From positions 62,001-126,000 of the forward strand of contig QHXN01000009.1 in the NCBI GenBank assembly GCA_003222975.1: DNA of 64,000 nucleotides, written 5' to 3'. Below the pieces are notes generated by a model. The model saw nothing but the letters and a program-made list of their open reading frames with translations, was not told the origin of the DNA and ran no database searches. The stretch is from Acidobacteriota bacterium (GTDB lineage Bacteria > Acidobacteriota > Blastocatellia > Pyrinomonadales > Pyrinomonadaceae). The translations under genes and the position numbers were made by a program. Within the stretch, counting starts at the first letter, position 1; every line of letters begins with the position of its first letter. Shown in pieces: positions 36,912 through 45,755 of the stretch.

Positions 36912-39206
36912 GAGCGGGACTGTCAACTCGAAGCGCGCGCCCTCGCCGCTCTTCGACGCGACCAGACGCGCCTCGCCGCCCACGTCCTCGACGCGCTTGC
37001 GGACGATTGCCAGCCCCAACCCCGTGCCGCGCTGACGTGTGGTGAAGAAAGGCTCCCAGATTCTCTCTCGGTGTTCGGCGGGCACGCCCGCGCCGCTGTC
37101 CGCAACCGAGAGGATGAGCCTTCCGTCTTCCGCCCGCGCCGAGAGGCTGACCCAACCACCGTCGGTCGCGGCCTGTAGCGCGTTGAGCAGGAGATTCGAG
37201 AGCGCGTCGCGCACGGCGGCGGCGGTCGCCCCTTTAAGCTCGAATGCGAGAGACGCGACTTCAGTTTTAAGGGAGACCCTGCGGCCCGCGGCCTCCTTCT
37301 GAAAGAGTTGCACGAGGGACTGGACGAGTTCGTCGGCGCGGCGCGGGGCGTCAGACTGCGGGGACGTGCGCGCGAAGCTGAGCATCTGCGTGACGCTGCG
37401 CGAGAGCCGGTCGGTCTCGCCGACGATGAGTTCGAGGTCGCGCGCGTACTCGCGCTTGAGGTATTCGTCCTCGCGCATCACCTGCGCGATGGACTTGATC
37501 GCCGACAGAGGGTTCTTGACCTCGTGCGCGACGGTCGCGGCCATGCGCCCGAGCGCGGCGAGGCGTTCGCTCTGCGCGATGCGACGTTCGAGTTGCACGT
37601 TCTCTTCCACGAGGCGGCAATCCTCGATGGCGATGGCGACCTGACCCGCGAGCAGTTCGAGCAGCGAGCGCACCTCGTAAGTCAGTGCATCGGGCGAGGC
37701 GTCAACCAGCAAAAGGCCGACGACCCGCTCCTCGCGCCGCAGAGGGTGAGCGACCTCCCACCCACGCCCGCGCAAGATCGGCTCGCCCTCTACGGGCAGC
37801 CACCCGCCCTGGCGCACAAGCCCAAGCACGCGCGCCTCCCACGCGGTCTCTGCTTCATCGGATGCGGCCTCCGTCTCATCCGACGATGCGACTCCGACCT
37901 CACGCGACAGAAGCGTCTTCCCTTCCTCAAACATCCGGGGCGAGCCGTCGCCGTTTCGCGCGCCGATGACGGCCTGCACGTTTCGTGCGCTCACGATGGT
38001 CTGTACATCCGCGGCGACACGCTCTCTCTCCTTACGCCCTCTCTCCTTCATACTGCTTCCGTCGGCGTCCAATAGCGTCGGAGATAGCGTCGGAGATTGT
38101 CCCTTCATTCCGGCGTTATCGGACGCGGGGGCGAGCGCCAGCAGACGAACGCGTCGGAGGCCGAGATTTTCAGCCGCGCGCTGCTCGACGAATCGCAGAA
38201 GCTCAGGCAGTTGGCCGTAGCGGCCCGCCGACTCGCCTATGCGCGCGACCACGTCGCGGAAGAGTCCGGCCTCCTGCTCGAACAGGCGTCGGAACCTTCT
38301 GTCGAGCCAGCGCCTGAGCGGCGCGGCGACGAGCGCGAGCAACAGTATCAGAAGCCCCTCGACCGCGCCGGGCCGCAGTCCGTAGCGCGCCGTCAGCCAC
38401 AGCGCGAGCGTGCGTATGCCGTAAAGGTAAACGACCAGCACGACCGACGCGAAGGAGGCGACGATGAGGCTCTCTTTGAGTATGAGTTCGAGATAGCGGT
38501 AGCGGTAGATGTGGTACGCCAGGAGCGCCGTCGGCAGAAGCGAGCCGAGGTTCGCGAGCGTCTTGAGGTACTGTCCCGCCGTCGTGCCCTCGCCCAGGCG
38601 GAAGGCATAGACGGCGAGGATGAGCGCCGCGATGGCGAGGAACGAGGAGGCGAGAGTCCGCAGAAGCGCGCGCTCCGCGCGTGACTTCGAGAGACGCGCG
38701 ATGAGGAAGTCCGTGATCGCGACGAGGCACAGGACGTATCCGGCCCACAGAGCGAAAGGCAGGAGCAGGTGCGAGAGGCGCACGAACATCGGGGCGTAAG
38801 CGCCCGTCCAGAGCTTCGGCGCGGCGTAGAGGAGGAAGAGCGCAGGCGTGTAGGAGAGATAGACGCGCGCGCGCTCGGCCTGCGTCAGCCGCCTGTATCG
38901 CGCGTTCGCCCAGAGGTGAAGGTGTACGTGCAGGAGCATCGAGTAGGTCAGCGTGATGCTCACGACCGCGAGCGTGTCGGATAGGCGCAGCCAGACAGTC
39001 CAGCGGTCTGAAAGGCCGAGCATGGCGTGGAGCGCGACGATCAGGTTCGACGTGTGCCACACGCCGAGCGTCAGCGCGAGCGCCATCAACACGCGCTCCA
39101 GCCGTCCGAGCACGCGCCGACGCTTGACGAGCAGCGCCCCGATCCACAGGTGCAGCGCCGCCGCCGTGCTGTAGCCGATCAGTTGAAGGACTTCGAGTAG
39201 AGACAC
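36831..39206 (-). CDS. Membrane histidine kinase with GAF domain (partner of the NtrC-type regulator)
   Basis: The 791-residue protein has an N-terminal region of about eight to ten membrane helices (residues 1-300, PrsK-like), a GAF domain with acidic inserts (about 330-540), then HisKA (LGRMAATVAHEVKNPLSAIK, phosphorylated His in AHEVKNP) and HATPase (LSNLLLNALQAATDGG, VADSGAGVP, RGTGLGLAIVRKRVEDVGG). It resembles the XrtA-associated PrsK kinases, but no exosortase is present. ATG 39206 is used. The last 25 residues, after the normal FELTVPL end, are encoded by repeat D and are probably not functional. The stop codon and regulator start are 77 bases apart. Confidence 0.92.
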   Translation of the reverse strand: MSLLEVLQLIGYSTAAALHLWIGALLVKRRRVLGRLERVLMALALTLGVWHTSNLIVALHAMLGLSDRWTVWLRLSDTLAVVSITLTYSMLLHVHLHLWANARYRRLTQAERARVYLSYTPALFLLYAAPKLWTGAYAPMFVRLSHLLLPFALWAGYVLCLVAITDFLIARLSKSRAERALLRTLASSFLAIAALILAVYAFRLGEGTTAGQYLKTLANLGSLLPTALLAYHIYRYRYLELILKESLIVASFASVVLVVYLYGIRTLALWLTARYGLRPGAVEGLLILLLALVAAPLRRWLDRRFRRLFEQEAGLFRDVVARIGESAGRYGQLPELLRFVEQRAAENLGLRRVRLLALAPASDNAGMKGQSPTLSPTLLDADGSSMKERGRKERERVAADVQTIVSARNVQAVIGARNGDGSPRMFEEGKTLLSREVGVASSDETEAASDEAETAWEARVLGLVRQGGWLPVEGEPILRGRGWEVAHPLRREERVVGLLLVDASPDALTYEVRSLLELLAGQVAIAIEDCRLVEENVQLERRIAQSERLAALGRMAATVAHEVKNPLSAIKSIAQVMREDEYLKREYARDLELIVGETDRLSRSVTQMLSFARTSPQSDAPRRADELVQSLVQLFQKEAAGRRVSLKTEVASLAFELKGATAAAVRDALSNLLLNALQAATDGGWVSLSARAEDGRLILSVADSGAGVPAEHRERIWEPFFTTRQRGTGLGLAIVRKRVEDVGGEARLVASKSGEGARFELTVPLREQGQEAGGRRRTSSSRGSVESDNAR

Positions 39207-39213
39207 GATCTCT

Positions 39214-39305
39214 TAAAGGTAAAAGTAAAAAGGCAAAAGTGTGGACGTGCTCCGCGCGAAGGATTGTCTTTCACTTTTGCCTTTTACCTTTGGCCTTTTG
39301 CCTTA
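39214..39305. repeat. Heptad-unit inverted repeat E (AAAAGGC/AAAGGTA units)
   Basis: Left arm 39214-39241 and right arm 39272-39305 are A/T-rich complements; the innermost AAAAGGCAAAAGTG pairs perfectly and the outer part pairs imperfectly. The right arm touches the stop codon of the OmpA-family gene. It lies between that gene and the histidine kinase gene. Confidence 0.85.
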
Positions 39306-40898
39306 TTGTTGTGTGCCGCCCGCCGAGGCCGCGGCGTCGCCGGCTGCGGGCGCGGTGAGGGTTATCTCGACGCGGCGGTTGCGCTGTCGCCCGGCGGGCG
39401 TGGTGTTCGCCGCGACGGGGTTGGACGCACCCATGCCGTTGGCCTGTATGCGCGCGCCGTCAACGCCCGCGGAGACCAGTCGGCCCGCGAGCGCCTCGGC
39501 CCTGTCCTGCGTCAGCTTCTGCAACGTCGCCTCGTCGCCGCGCGCGTCGGCGTATGCCTCGATGTGGACGCGTAAGTCCGGGTTGTTGGCGAGGAGTGCG
39601 GCGAGCGGGTCAATGGTCGCGGCGACGGCCTTCGGCGTCAGCTCCGCCGCGCGCGGGTTCGCCCAGAGCACGTCGGAGAGGACGAGGACGATCCCCCGCC
39701 CAGTGTCTTTGACGGTGCCGAAGCGCGCGAGCGAAGACTTCAGGTTTTGTAGAGCCTCGCGTTGCTGCGCGGCCTTGCGCTCGGCGTCCAGGCGCGTCTG
39801 CTCCGCCGCGCGCTCGCCCTCCATGCGCGCGAGGTTGAGCTTGGCCGCGTCGCCCTCGGAGCGCACCGTTTGCAGCTCGTCGCGCAGGCGCGTGTTCTCG
39901 GCTCGCAGTTCGCGTAGCTGCTGGTTGGCGCTGGCCGAGTCGCGCTCGGCCAGCTCGCGCGCCGACTCCTCGCGGTTAAGCCGTTCGCGCAAGTCCTGAA
40001 TCTGCTTCGACGCCTCGGCGGCAGTCTCCTCGGCCTCGCGCACGGCGTTGTCGCGCGAAGCGATCTCGTCGCGCCGCTTGCGCGCGGCGGCGTGAATCTC
40101 CGCGTCCTCCTCGGCCTTCGCGCCGAGGCTGATGGCGCGGCGCGAGAGCACGTCCACCTCGGCTTCGGCCTGGTTCAGACGCCAGGAGTTCTCGGCCTGT
40201 TCGAGCTGCGCCTGCGCCTCAGAAAGCTCTTGCGGCGCGTCGCGCTCCGCGCCCGCGTAGCGCGCGAGGTTGACGGCCTGGCGCGCGCCCAGGAGCGACG
40301 TGGGCGTGCGCACGAGGTCGCGGTCGGCGAGGTCCGGGACGCGCTGGTCGCGGAAGTAGTCGGAGGAGTTCCCGATGTAGGAGACGGGCACGGTCGTCAC
40401 CTGCGCCTCGCCCGGCTCGCGCGGCGGCAGGTTTTCCAAGACGACCATGCGGCTCGGCGCGCGCACGAGGTAGTGCGGCTCGGCGGTGACGATGAGCGCG
40501 AAGGTTTCGAGCGGGGTGGTCACGTCAATCTTGGAGTTGACGAAAAGGCTGCCGCCGCGCTTGATCTCGCCGAGGTTGTCGGCGCGGCCTTCGGGCGAGA
40601 TGGCCCAGAGGACGAAGGTCGTATAGACGCTGCCCAGCTCGTATGCGCGCGGGAGGTTTTCGACCTCCAGCTCGACGCGCGTGTTGCGCCGTCCCGTGCG
40701 CTTCACACTCGCCTCGCCCTTCAGGCGCGGCAGGCGCGTCGTGCCGCGGAACTTCAGTTTGACGGTCTGTCCGAGCGGATACGAGACCGCGACCGTCTCG
40801 CGCTTGATGTCGCTTTGAGCGCGCGCGAGCGCCGGGAAGATTGCGAGCGCGAACGCGAGTGCCGCCGTCACGCGGAAAGGAGAGCCAGAAAATCTCAT
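39303..40898 (-). CDS. OmpA-family outer membrane/peptidoglycan-binding protein with long coiled coil
   Basis: The 531-residue protein has a signal peptide (VTAALAFALAIFPALARA, cleavage before QSD), a beta-rich N-terminal part, a DUF4398-like and long coiled-coil middle (about residues 215-400, many Glu/Arg/Ala heptads such as LRELRAENTRLRDELQTVRS), and a C-terminal OmpA domain (LRVHIEAYADARGDEATLQK, then NGMGASNPVAANTTPAGRQR and NRRVEITL) that binds peptidoglycan. The C-terminal Ala/Gly-rich tail is low-complexity. Its size and coiled coil suggest a spacer between peptidoglycan and outer membrane. ATG 40898 is the only good start. Confidence 0.9.
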   Translation of the reverse strand: MRFSGSPFRVTAALAFALAIFPALARAQSDIKRETVAVSYPLGQTVKLKFRGTTRLPRLKGEASVKRTGRRNTRVELEVENLPRAYELGSVYTTFVLWAISPEGRADNLGEIKRGGSLFVNSKIDVTTPLETFALIVTAEPHYLVRAPSRMVVLENLPPREPGEAQVTTVPVSYIGNSSDYFRDQRVPDLADRDLVRTPTSLLGARQAVNLARYAGAERDAPQELSEAQAQLEQAENSWRLNQAEAEVDVLSRRAISLGAKAEEDAEIHAAARKRRDEIASRDNAVREAEETAAEASKQIQDLRERLNREESARELAERDSASANQQLRELRAENTRLRDELQTVRSEGDAAKLNLARMEGERAAEQTRLDAERKAAQQREALQNLKSSLARFGTVKDTGRGIVLVLSDVLWANPRAAELTPKAVAATIDPLAALLANNPDLRVHIEAYADARGDEATLQKLTQDRAEALAGRLVSAGVDGARIQANGMGASNPVAANTTPAGRQRNRRVEITLTAPAAGDAAASAGGTQQ

Positions 40899-41063
40899 AA
40901 ATCGTACTCCTTCTCTTCGGGTGAAGTTGGCGCGCTTCGGGGACAGACGGACTCCGCCGGGCGCAGGATGTCAACTGATTGATGCGCCGCCCGTGCCAAA
41001 CTGTTGCCGGGTTTCAGAACCGCGAGCGTTGGCGAGCGGGTGTTTTCTTTGCGTCATCAGGGC

Positions 41064-41219
41064 TTATTGTCTGGCCGCGCGCCGGTCTTGTAGCAACTGC
41101 ACGACCGCGGTGGCGACCGCCGACAGAAGGAGGATGTGTATGAATCCTCCCTTGCCGAAAACAAACACGCACGCGAGCCACACGACGAAGAGCGCGGCGG
41201 TGAATAACCAGACTCCCAA
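41064..41219 (-). CDS. lmo0937/DUF5670-like small membrane protein, 51 residues
   Basis: A TTG start at 41219 with GAGGG 7 bases upstream gives a 51-residue protein with two hydrophobic stretches: LGVWLFTAALFVVWLACVFV, then GKGGFIHILLL and SAVATAVVQLLQDRRAARQ. The GGFIHILL motif and the LLQxRR ending match the lmo0937/DUF5670 family of tiny membrane proteins, whose role is unknown. It fills most of the gap between the OmpA-family gene and a propeller gene, all on the minus strand. Confidence 0.8.
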   Translation of the reverse strand: MGVWLFTAALFVVWLACVFVFGKGGFIHILLLSAVATAVVQLLQDRRAARQ

Positions 41220-41249
41220 GCTTCTACCCTCGCTCCTGACGTTCGGCCT

Positions 41250-42923
41250 CTATTTTGACGAAGCCTTGTACGCGCCCTTCGGCAGTTCGACCGCGCGCAG
41301 GCCCACGCCCGCGGGGTCGCCGCCGACCAGCATCAAGCCCCCGCCAGCCGACGGCGTGATGACAAGGGAGCGCAAAACAGCACCCGCCTTCTGCCCCTCG
41401 ACTTGCTTGCCACCCTCAACCACCTTCATCACGAGCGAGCCGTCGCGCCCGGAAAAGGCGAGTGCGAAATCTTTGCCTCCGGGCACGATCACGTCGAGCA
41501 CGCCGTCCGAGTTCACGTCGGCGAAGGTCGCCGAAGCGGCGTCGGTCGCGCCCTCGTTCGACCAACGCACGTTGCCATCGGTCGTGTTGATGAGCGCGAC
41601 GCGCCCGCGCTTCGTCACCATCGCGATCTCCGGCGCGCCGTCGCCGTCCACGTCCGCCACGGCCAGAGTCCCGCGCACCGCGTCGTCCTCGGCCTTGATG
41701 ACGCCGAGCGGCTTCAGGTCGGGGACGCTGAAAGCCCACAGGCCATTATCCGTCCCGACGGCGAGGAAAGGCGTCTGCCCGTGCGCGACGACCACCGGCG
41801 GCGTCGTGACCTCGCCGTCCAACTTCCCCTCGCTGATGAGATTGCCGTCCGCGCCGCGGAACTCCACGCGCCCTTTCTTCATTCCGAGGAAGACGCCGCG
41901 CGCGCCGCCCGCGGCGAACGGGTAAGGTGCTCCCGACGTGCTGCCGTCGAGCTTCTGCTCGGCAAGGATGCGCCCCGAACTTCCGTTGAGCACGTAAAAC
42001 TTCGCGGGGTCTTCCGTGACGAGGACGACTTCCGTGCTGCCGTCCCCGCTCATGTCAGCCGCGACGCCCCCCGTGATGCGACCTTCGACATTCGCGCGCC
42101 AGTCCTCGCGCCCCGTCTCGCCGCGCAGAGCGCGCACTCCATTCTGCGTCGCCACGACTATCTCCGTCGGCTTCTGCGCCGCCGTCAGGACGAGCGGCGC
42201 GAGGGAGTTCGATTTGCCTTCTACGCCCGCGACGCCCGCCGCCGCGGGCGTCGCGTTGAAGCGCGCAATCCAGAGCGAGATGCCGCTCGCGCCGTCAACT
42301 GCGAAGACGCGACCGTCCGTGCCGACGCCCACGAAGTCGAACACCTGCCCCGTGCGCAGCGGCGCGGGGACGAGCCGCACGACCTCGCCCGTCGCCGTGC
42401 GCCACCCGGCGGCGTCCGAGGGCATGAAGACGCTCGACGCCTCGACACGCTCGCCCGACCCGGACAAAGTCACGCGCTCCGGGGGCGAGTAGGCCGTGCT
42501 CGTCTCCGCCGCCGCGGCAGCGACGCGCCAGAAGTAGTTGCCCGGCGGCAAGCCCTTCACGACGTACTGCCGCCCCTCGACGGCCTGGTCGAAAACTACA
42601 TCCTCGAACTTCTCGTCGCGCGCGAGTTGAAGCCTGTAGCGCTCGACGCCGGGCCTGCCCTGCCAGCGAATCAGGATCGAGGCCGGCAACTCCCGCGACT
42701 GCGGCTGCTGTTGAGCGTTGGGCTTCGACGCGTCGGCCTGCGGCTTCGCGGCGTCCGGCTTCTGCTTCTCCGCGGGTTTCTTTCGCGCGCCGGCCTGGCT
42801 CTGCGCGGCGGGCTTTTTCTGCGTCGCCGGTTTTTGCGCGCTGGCCGGGAGGAGGGAGAGCGAGACGAGGAGGGCGAGCAGGCACGTGTTGAACAAGCGC
42901 GAGTGTCGGAGTTTATGAATCAT
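41250..42923 (-). CDS. Exported FG-GAP/PQQ-type beta-propeller protein with Pro/Lys-rich linker
   Basis: The 557-residue protein has a signal peptide (FNTCLLALLVSLSLLPASAQ), a basic, Lys/Pro/Ala/Gln-rich linker (residues 30-75), a fibronectin-like segment (SILIRWQGRPGVERYRLQLA) and a propeller with FG-GAP-like calcium motifs (ADMSGDGSTEVVLV, VADVDGDGAPEIAMVT, ADVNSDGVLDVIVPG). Its start overlaps the stop codon of an OmpR-type regulator gene by four bases (ATGA), so it is made together with that regulator. It may sense or display an external signal; substrate and partner are unknown. Confidence 0.85.
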   Translation of the reverse strand: MIHKLRHSRLFNTCLLALLVSLSLLPASAQKPATQKKPAAQSQAGARKKPAEKQKPDAAKPQADASKPNAQQQPQSRELPASILIRWQGRPGVERYRLQLARDEKFEDVVFDQAVEGRQYVVKGLPPGNYFWRVAAAAAETSTAYSPPERVTLSGSGERVEASSVFMPSDAAGWRTATGEVVRLVPAPLRTGQVFDFVGVGTDGRVFAVDGASGISLWIARFNATPAAAGVAGVEGKSNSLAPLVLTAAQKPTEIVVATQNGVRALRGETGREDWRANVEGRITGGVAADMSGDGSTEVVLVTEDPAKFYVLNGSSGRILAEQKLDGSTSGAPYPFAAGGARGVFLGMKKGRVEFRGADGNLISEGKLDGEVTTPPVVVAHGQTPFLAVGTDNGLWAFSVPDLKPLGVIKAEDDAVRGTLAVADVDGDGAPEIAMVTKRGRVALINTTDGNVRWSNEGATDAASATFADVNSDGVLDVIVPGGKDFALAFSGRDGSLVMKVVEGGKQVEGQKAGAVLRSLVITPSAGGGLMLVGGDPAGVGLRAVELPKGAYKASSK

Positions 42924-43621
42924 GGGGCCTCGTTCAGTTTGTAGCCGACGCCGCGCACGGTCAGAACGTAGCGCGGGTTCTTCGGGTCTGCCTCGATCTT
43001 GCGGCGCAGGCGGTTGATGTGTGGGTCAACGTTGCGTTGGTAGCCTTCGTACTCCGTGCTCCAGACCTCGTCGAGCAGGTCGTTGCGCGACCAGGCGCGG
43101 CCCGGCTCGCTCGCCAGGCGTTCGAGGATGTGGAATTCGAGCGGCGTCAGCTCGACTTGGCTGCCGCCCACGGAGACCTCGTGGCGGCGCTTGTCTATGA
43201 CGAGGTCGCCGATCTCCAGGCGGTCTCGCTTCTCGTCCTCCGACTTCGACCACTTGCCCGCGCGCCGCAGCAGCGACTCCACCCGCACCTCAAGCTCGCG
43301 CGGGCTGAAGGGCTTCGCCAGGTAGTCGTCTGCGCCCGCCTGGAAGCCCGCGACCTTGTCGTCCACGGCGTCGTGCGCGGTCAGAAACAATGCGGGCGTC
43401 TCGACGCCGCGGTCGCGCACGCGTTTCAAGAGTTCGAGGCCGGACATGCCGTGCATCGTCACGTCGAAGATGAAGCAGTCGAAGCTGCCCGACACTGCCG
43501 GGTCGAGCGCGTCCTCGGCGCTCTCCTTCTCCACGACCTCGTAGCCCAGCCGCCTGAAATATTCCGCGAGCAGCACGCGCATGCTCAGGTCGTCGTCAAC
43601 AATCAGAATCCGAAGGCTCAC
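42920..43621 (-). CDS. OmpR/PhoB-type response regulator
   Basis: GTG 43621 with AAGG 8 bases upstream gives 233 residues: receiver domain (RILIVDDDLSMRVLLAEYFR; Asp in CFIFDVTMHGMSG; LTAHD; KPFSPRELEVRVESLLRR) and winged-helix DNA-binding domain (VELTPLEFHILERLASEPGR, NVDPHINRLRRKIEADPKNP, VRGVGYKL). The frame extends upstream, but without similarity. No histidine kinase lies beside it. The translation-coupled propeller gene downstream may be part of its sensing route or its target. Confidence 0.95.
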   Translation of the reverse strand: MSLRILIVDDDLSMRVLLAEYFRRLGYEVVEKESAEDALDPAVSGSFDCFIFDVTMHGMSGLELLKRVRDRGVETPALFLTAHDAVDDKVAGFQAGADDYLAKPFSPRELEVRVESLLRRAGKWSKSEDEKRDRLEIGDLVIDKRRHEVSVGGSQVELTPLEFHILERLASEPGRAWSRNDLLDEVWSTEYEGYQRNVDPHINRLRRKIEADPKNPRYVLTVRGVGYKLNEAP

Positions 43622-43834
43622 ACCTGCCACCTTGAGAGTTGTCGGGGTAGAACTCCGTTTCGCGAACGGCCCGCGCCGCAGATTATAACGCAAGAGTCGC
43701 GAAGTTGCGCCCCCTTCGACGATGCCGAACCTTGACGCCCCAATCTCTTGCTCCGTATAGTCTTGCTTTACCGGCGACGGCGCGAATCACCCTCTCCGAC
43801 CCGGCGGGCGGCACAAGGTTTCAAGCGACTGCTA

Positions 43835-45652
43835 ATGCGCGACCTACGGCGACTCTTATTCTATCTCAGACCGCACTGGGGGAAGTTCGCCCTCGCGACG
43901 GTGGCGATGCTCGCCGTCGGCCTCCTGTCGAGCGCCATCGGCGCGCTCATCGTCCCCATCTTCGACCAGGCGCTCAGGCAGAACGGCGGCGGCGGCCAGC
44001 GCACCCCCACACTCTACGGCCTGCAACACTACATCCCCGATTCGGGCTTCGCCGCGTGGCGCACCATCGCGCTCCTGCTCATCTTCTTCACCGTCGCCAA
44101 GGGAGTCGCCGAATACTTCTCAACCTACCTGATGGCGCGCGTCGGGCAGGAGTCGGTCGCCCGCTTGCGCGAGGACATGTACGCGCACCTGCACGCGCAG
44201 TCGGCGGACTTCTTCGAGCGCCACCGAACCAACTACCTCGTCTCGCGGCTCGTCGGCTCGGCGGCGGCAATCGAGACGGCCGTCTCCAACACCCTGCGCG
44301 ACATGTTGCGCGAGGGCTTCACGCTCGTCTGCTTCCTCGTCGCCTCGTTCTACTACTCGTGGCGTCTGACCTTGGGCGCGCTCATCATCGCGCCCTTCGT
44401 CGGCTTCCTCACGGCGCGCTTCGGTCGGGCGCTCCGCAACCTCGCGCGCGAGTCATACGAGGGCAACCAGCAGCTCGTGGACACGGCGCAGGAGGCGCTC
44501 TCAAACCACACCATCGTCAAGGCCTACGTCGCCGAAGAACACGAGCAGGGGCGTTTCGCGCGCGTCGCGCGCCAGATCATGCGCGCCAACCTGCGGACGG
44601 CCAAGATCAACGGCATCGCGCCGAACACCATCGAGTTGATCGGCGTGCTCGCCGTCGCCGCGCTCCTCTTCTTCGCGCAGCGCGAGATACTTTCGGGGCG
44701 CATGAACGCGGCGCTCTTCGTCACCTTCCTCTTCTTCCTCTTCTCCAGCTACGACCCGATGCGCAAGCTCTCGCGCCTGCACAACGGCATGGAGCAGGCG
44801 CTCGCCGCCGCGCGCCACGTCTGGGAGGTGATGGACGAGCGCGCCGAGATGCCGGAGCGGGAGGACGCCGTCGCGCTTCAGCCTTTGCGCGACTCAATCG
44901 AGCTGCGCGAGGTCTTCTTCCGCTACGGCAACGAGGAGCGGCGCGTGCTGCGCGGCGTCTCGCTGCGCATACGGGCGGGCCGGATGGTCGCGCTCGTCGG
45001 CGAGTCGGGCGGCGGCAAGTCAACCTTGACGAAGCTCATCCCGCGCTTCCACGACCCCATTGAAGGCGCAGTTCTCTGGGACGGCGTTGACCTGCGGGAC
45101 GCGCGCCTTCAATCCCTGCGGCGCAACATCGCGCTCGTCACGCAGGAGACCGTGCTCTTCAACGACACGGTGCGCTACAACATCGCCTACAGCCGTCCCG
45201 ACGCGACCGAGGCCGAGATCGAGCGCGCCGCGCGCGCCGCGCACGCCCACGAGTTCATCAAGGAGCTTCCGCACGGCTACGACACGGTCGTCGGCGAGCG
45301 CGGCATCTTCCTCTCAGGGGGCCAGCGCCAGCGCCTCGCCATCGCCCGCGCCGTGCTCGCCGACGCCTCCGTGCTCGTCTTGGACGAGGCGACCTCGGCG
45401 CTCGACGCCGAGTCCGAGCGGCTGGTGCAGAAGGCGCTCTCCAACCTCACTACGGGGCGCACGACGATTGTCATCGCCCACCGCCTCTCAACCGTGCGCC
45501 GCGCCGACCTGATCGTCGTCGTCGAGCGCGGGCGCATCGTCGAGAGCGGCAAGCACGCCGAGCTGCTCGCCCTCGGCGGCGCATATCGAAGACTCTACGA
45601 ACTGCAATTCGCGGACGAGGAGGAGGAAATGCTCGTGAATCGTGAATCGTAG
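43835..45652 (+). CDS. MsbA-like ABC transporter, fused membrane and ATPase domains
   Basis: The 605-residue half-transporter has about six membrane helices (for example FALATVAMLAVGLLSSAIGA, LTLVCFLVASFYYSWRLTLG-like region) and an ATPase with Walker A VGESGGGKSTLTKL, Q-loop TQETVLFNDTV, signature LSGGQRQRLAIARAVL, Walker B VLVLDEATSALD and H-loop IAHRLS. The pattern FYYSWRL, EALSNHTIVKAYVAEE and RTTIVIAHRL is MsbA-like (lipid A-core flippase). ATG 43835 (MRDLRRLLFYLRPHWGKF) is chosen over an upstream frame. The last residues, LVNRES, are encoded by the left arm of repeat F. Confidence 0.88.
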   Translation: MRDLRRLLFYLRPHWGKFALATVAMLAVGLLSSAIGALIVPIFDQALRQNGGGGQRTPTLYGLQHYIPDSGFAAWRTIALLLIFFTVAKGVAEYFSTYLMARVGQESVARLREDMYAHLHAQSADFFERHRTNYLVSRLVGSAAAIETAVSNTLRDMLREGFTLVCFLVASFYYSWRLTLGALIIAPFVGFLTARFGRALRNLARESYEGNQQLVDTAQEALSNHTIVKAYVAEEHEQGRFARVARQIMRANLRTAKINGIAPNTIELIGVLAVAALLFFAQREILSGRMNAALFVTFLFFLFSSYDPMRKLSRLHNGMEQALAAARHVWEVMDERAEMPEREDAVALQPLRDSIELREVFFRYGNEERRVLRGVSLRIRAGRMVALVGESGGGKSTLTKLIPRFHDPIEGAVLWDGVDLRDARLQSLRRNIALVTQETVLFNDTVRYNIAYSRPDATEAEIERAARAAHAHEFIKELPHGYDTVVGERGIFLSGGQRQRLAIARAVLADASVLVLDEATSALDAESERLVQKALSNLTTGRTTIVIAHRLSTVRRADLIVVVERGRIVESGKHAELLALGGAYRRLYELQFADEEEEMLVNRES

Positions 45653-45751
45653 ATCGTGAATAGTCGTTGCGCCTCTCACGGCCTGCGAGACTAAAGCACA
45701 AGCAGCACGGCTCTCAAATACGGTTTACGGATCACGGTTTACGATTCACGA
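45634..45751. repeat. Heptad-unit inverted repeat F (CGTGAAT/CGTAAAC units)
   Basis: The left arm (45634-45664) has CGTGAATCGTGAATCGTAG-type heptads; the right arm (45720-45751) has complementary ACGGTTTACGG and GATTCACG steps. It lies between the MsbA-like gene, whose stop codon it provides, and yicC, whose ATG is 5 bases after it. Its units match those of repeat H. Confidence 0.8.
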
Positions 45752-45755
45752 CGAT

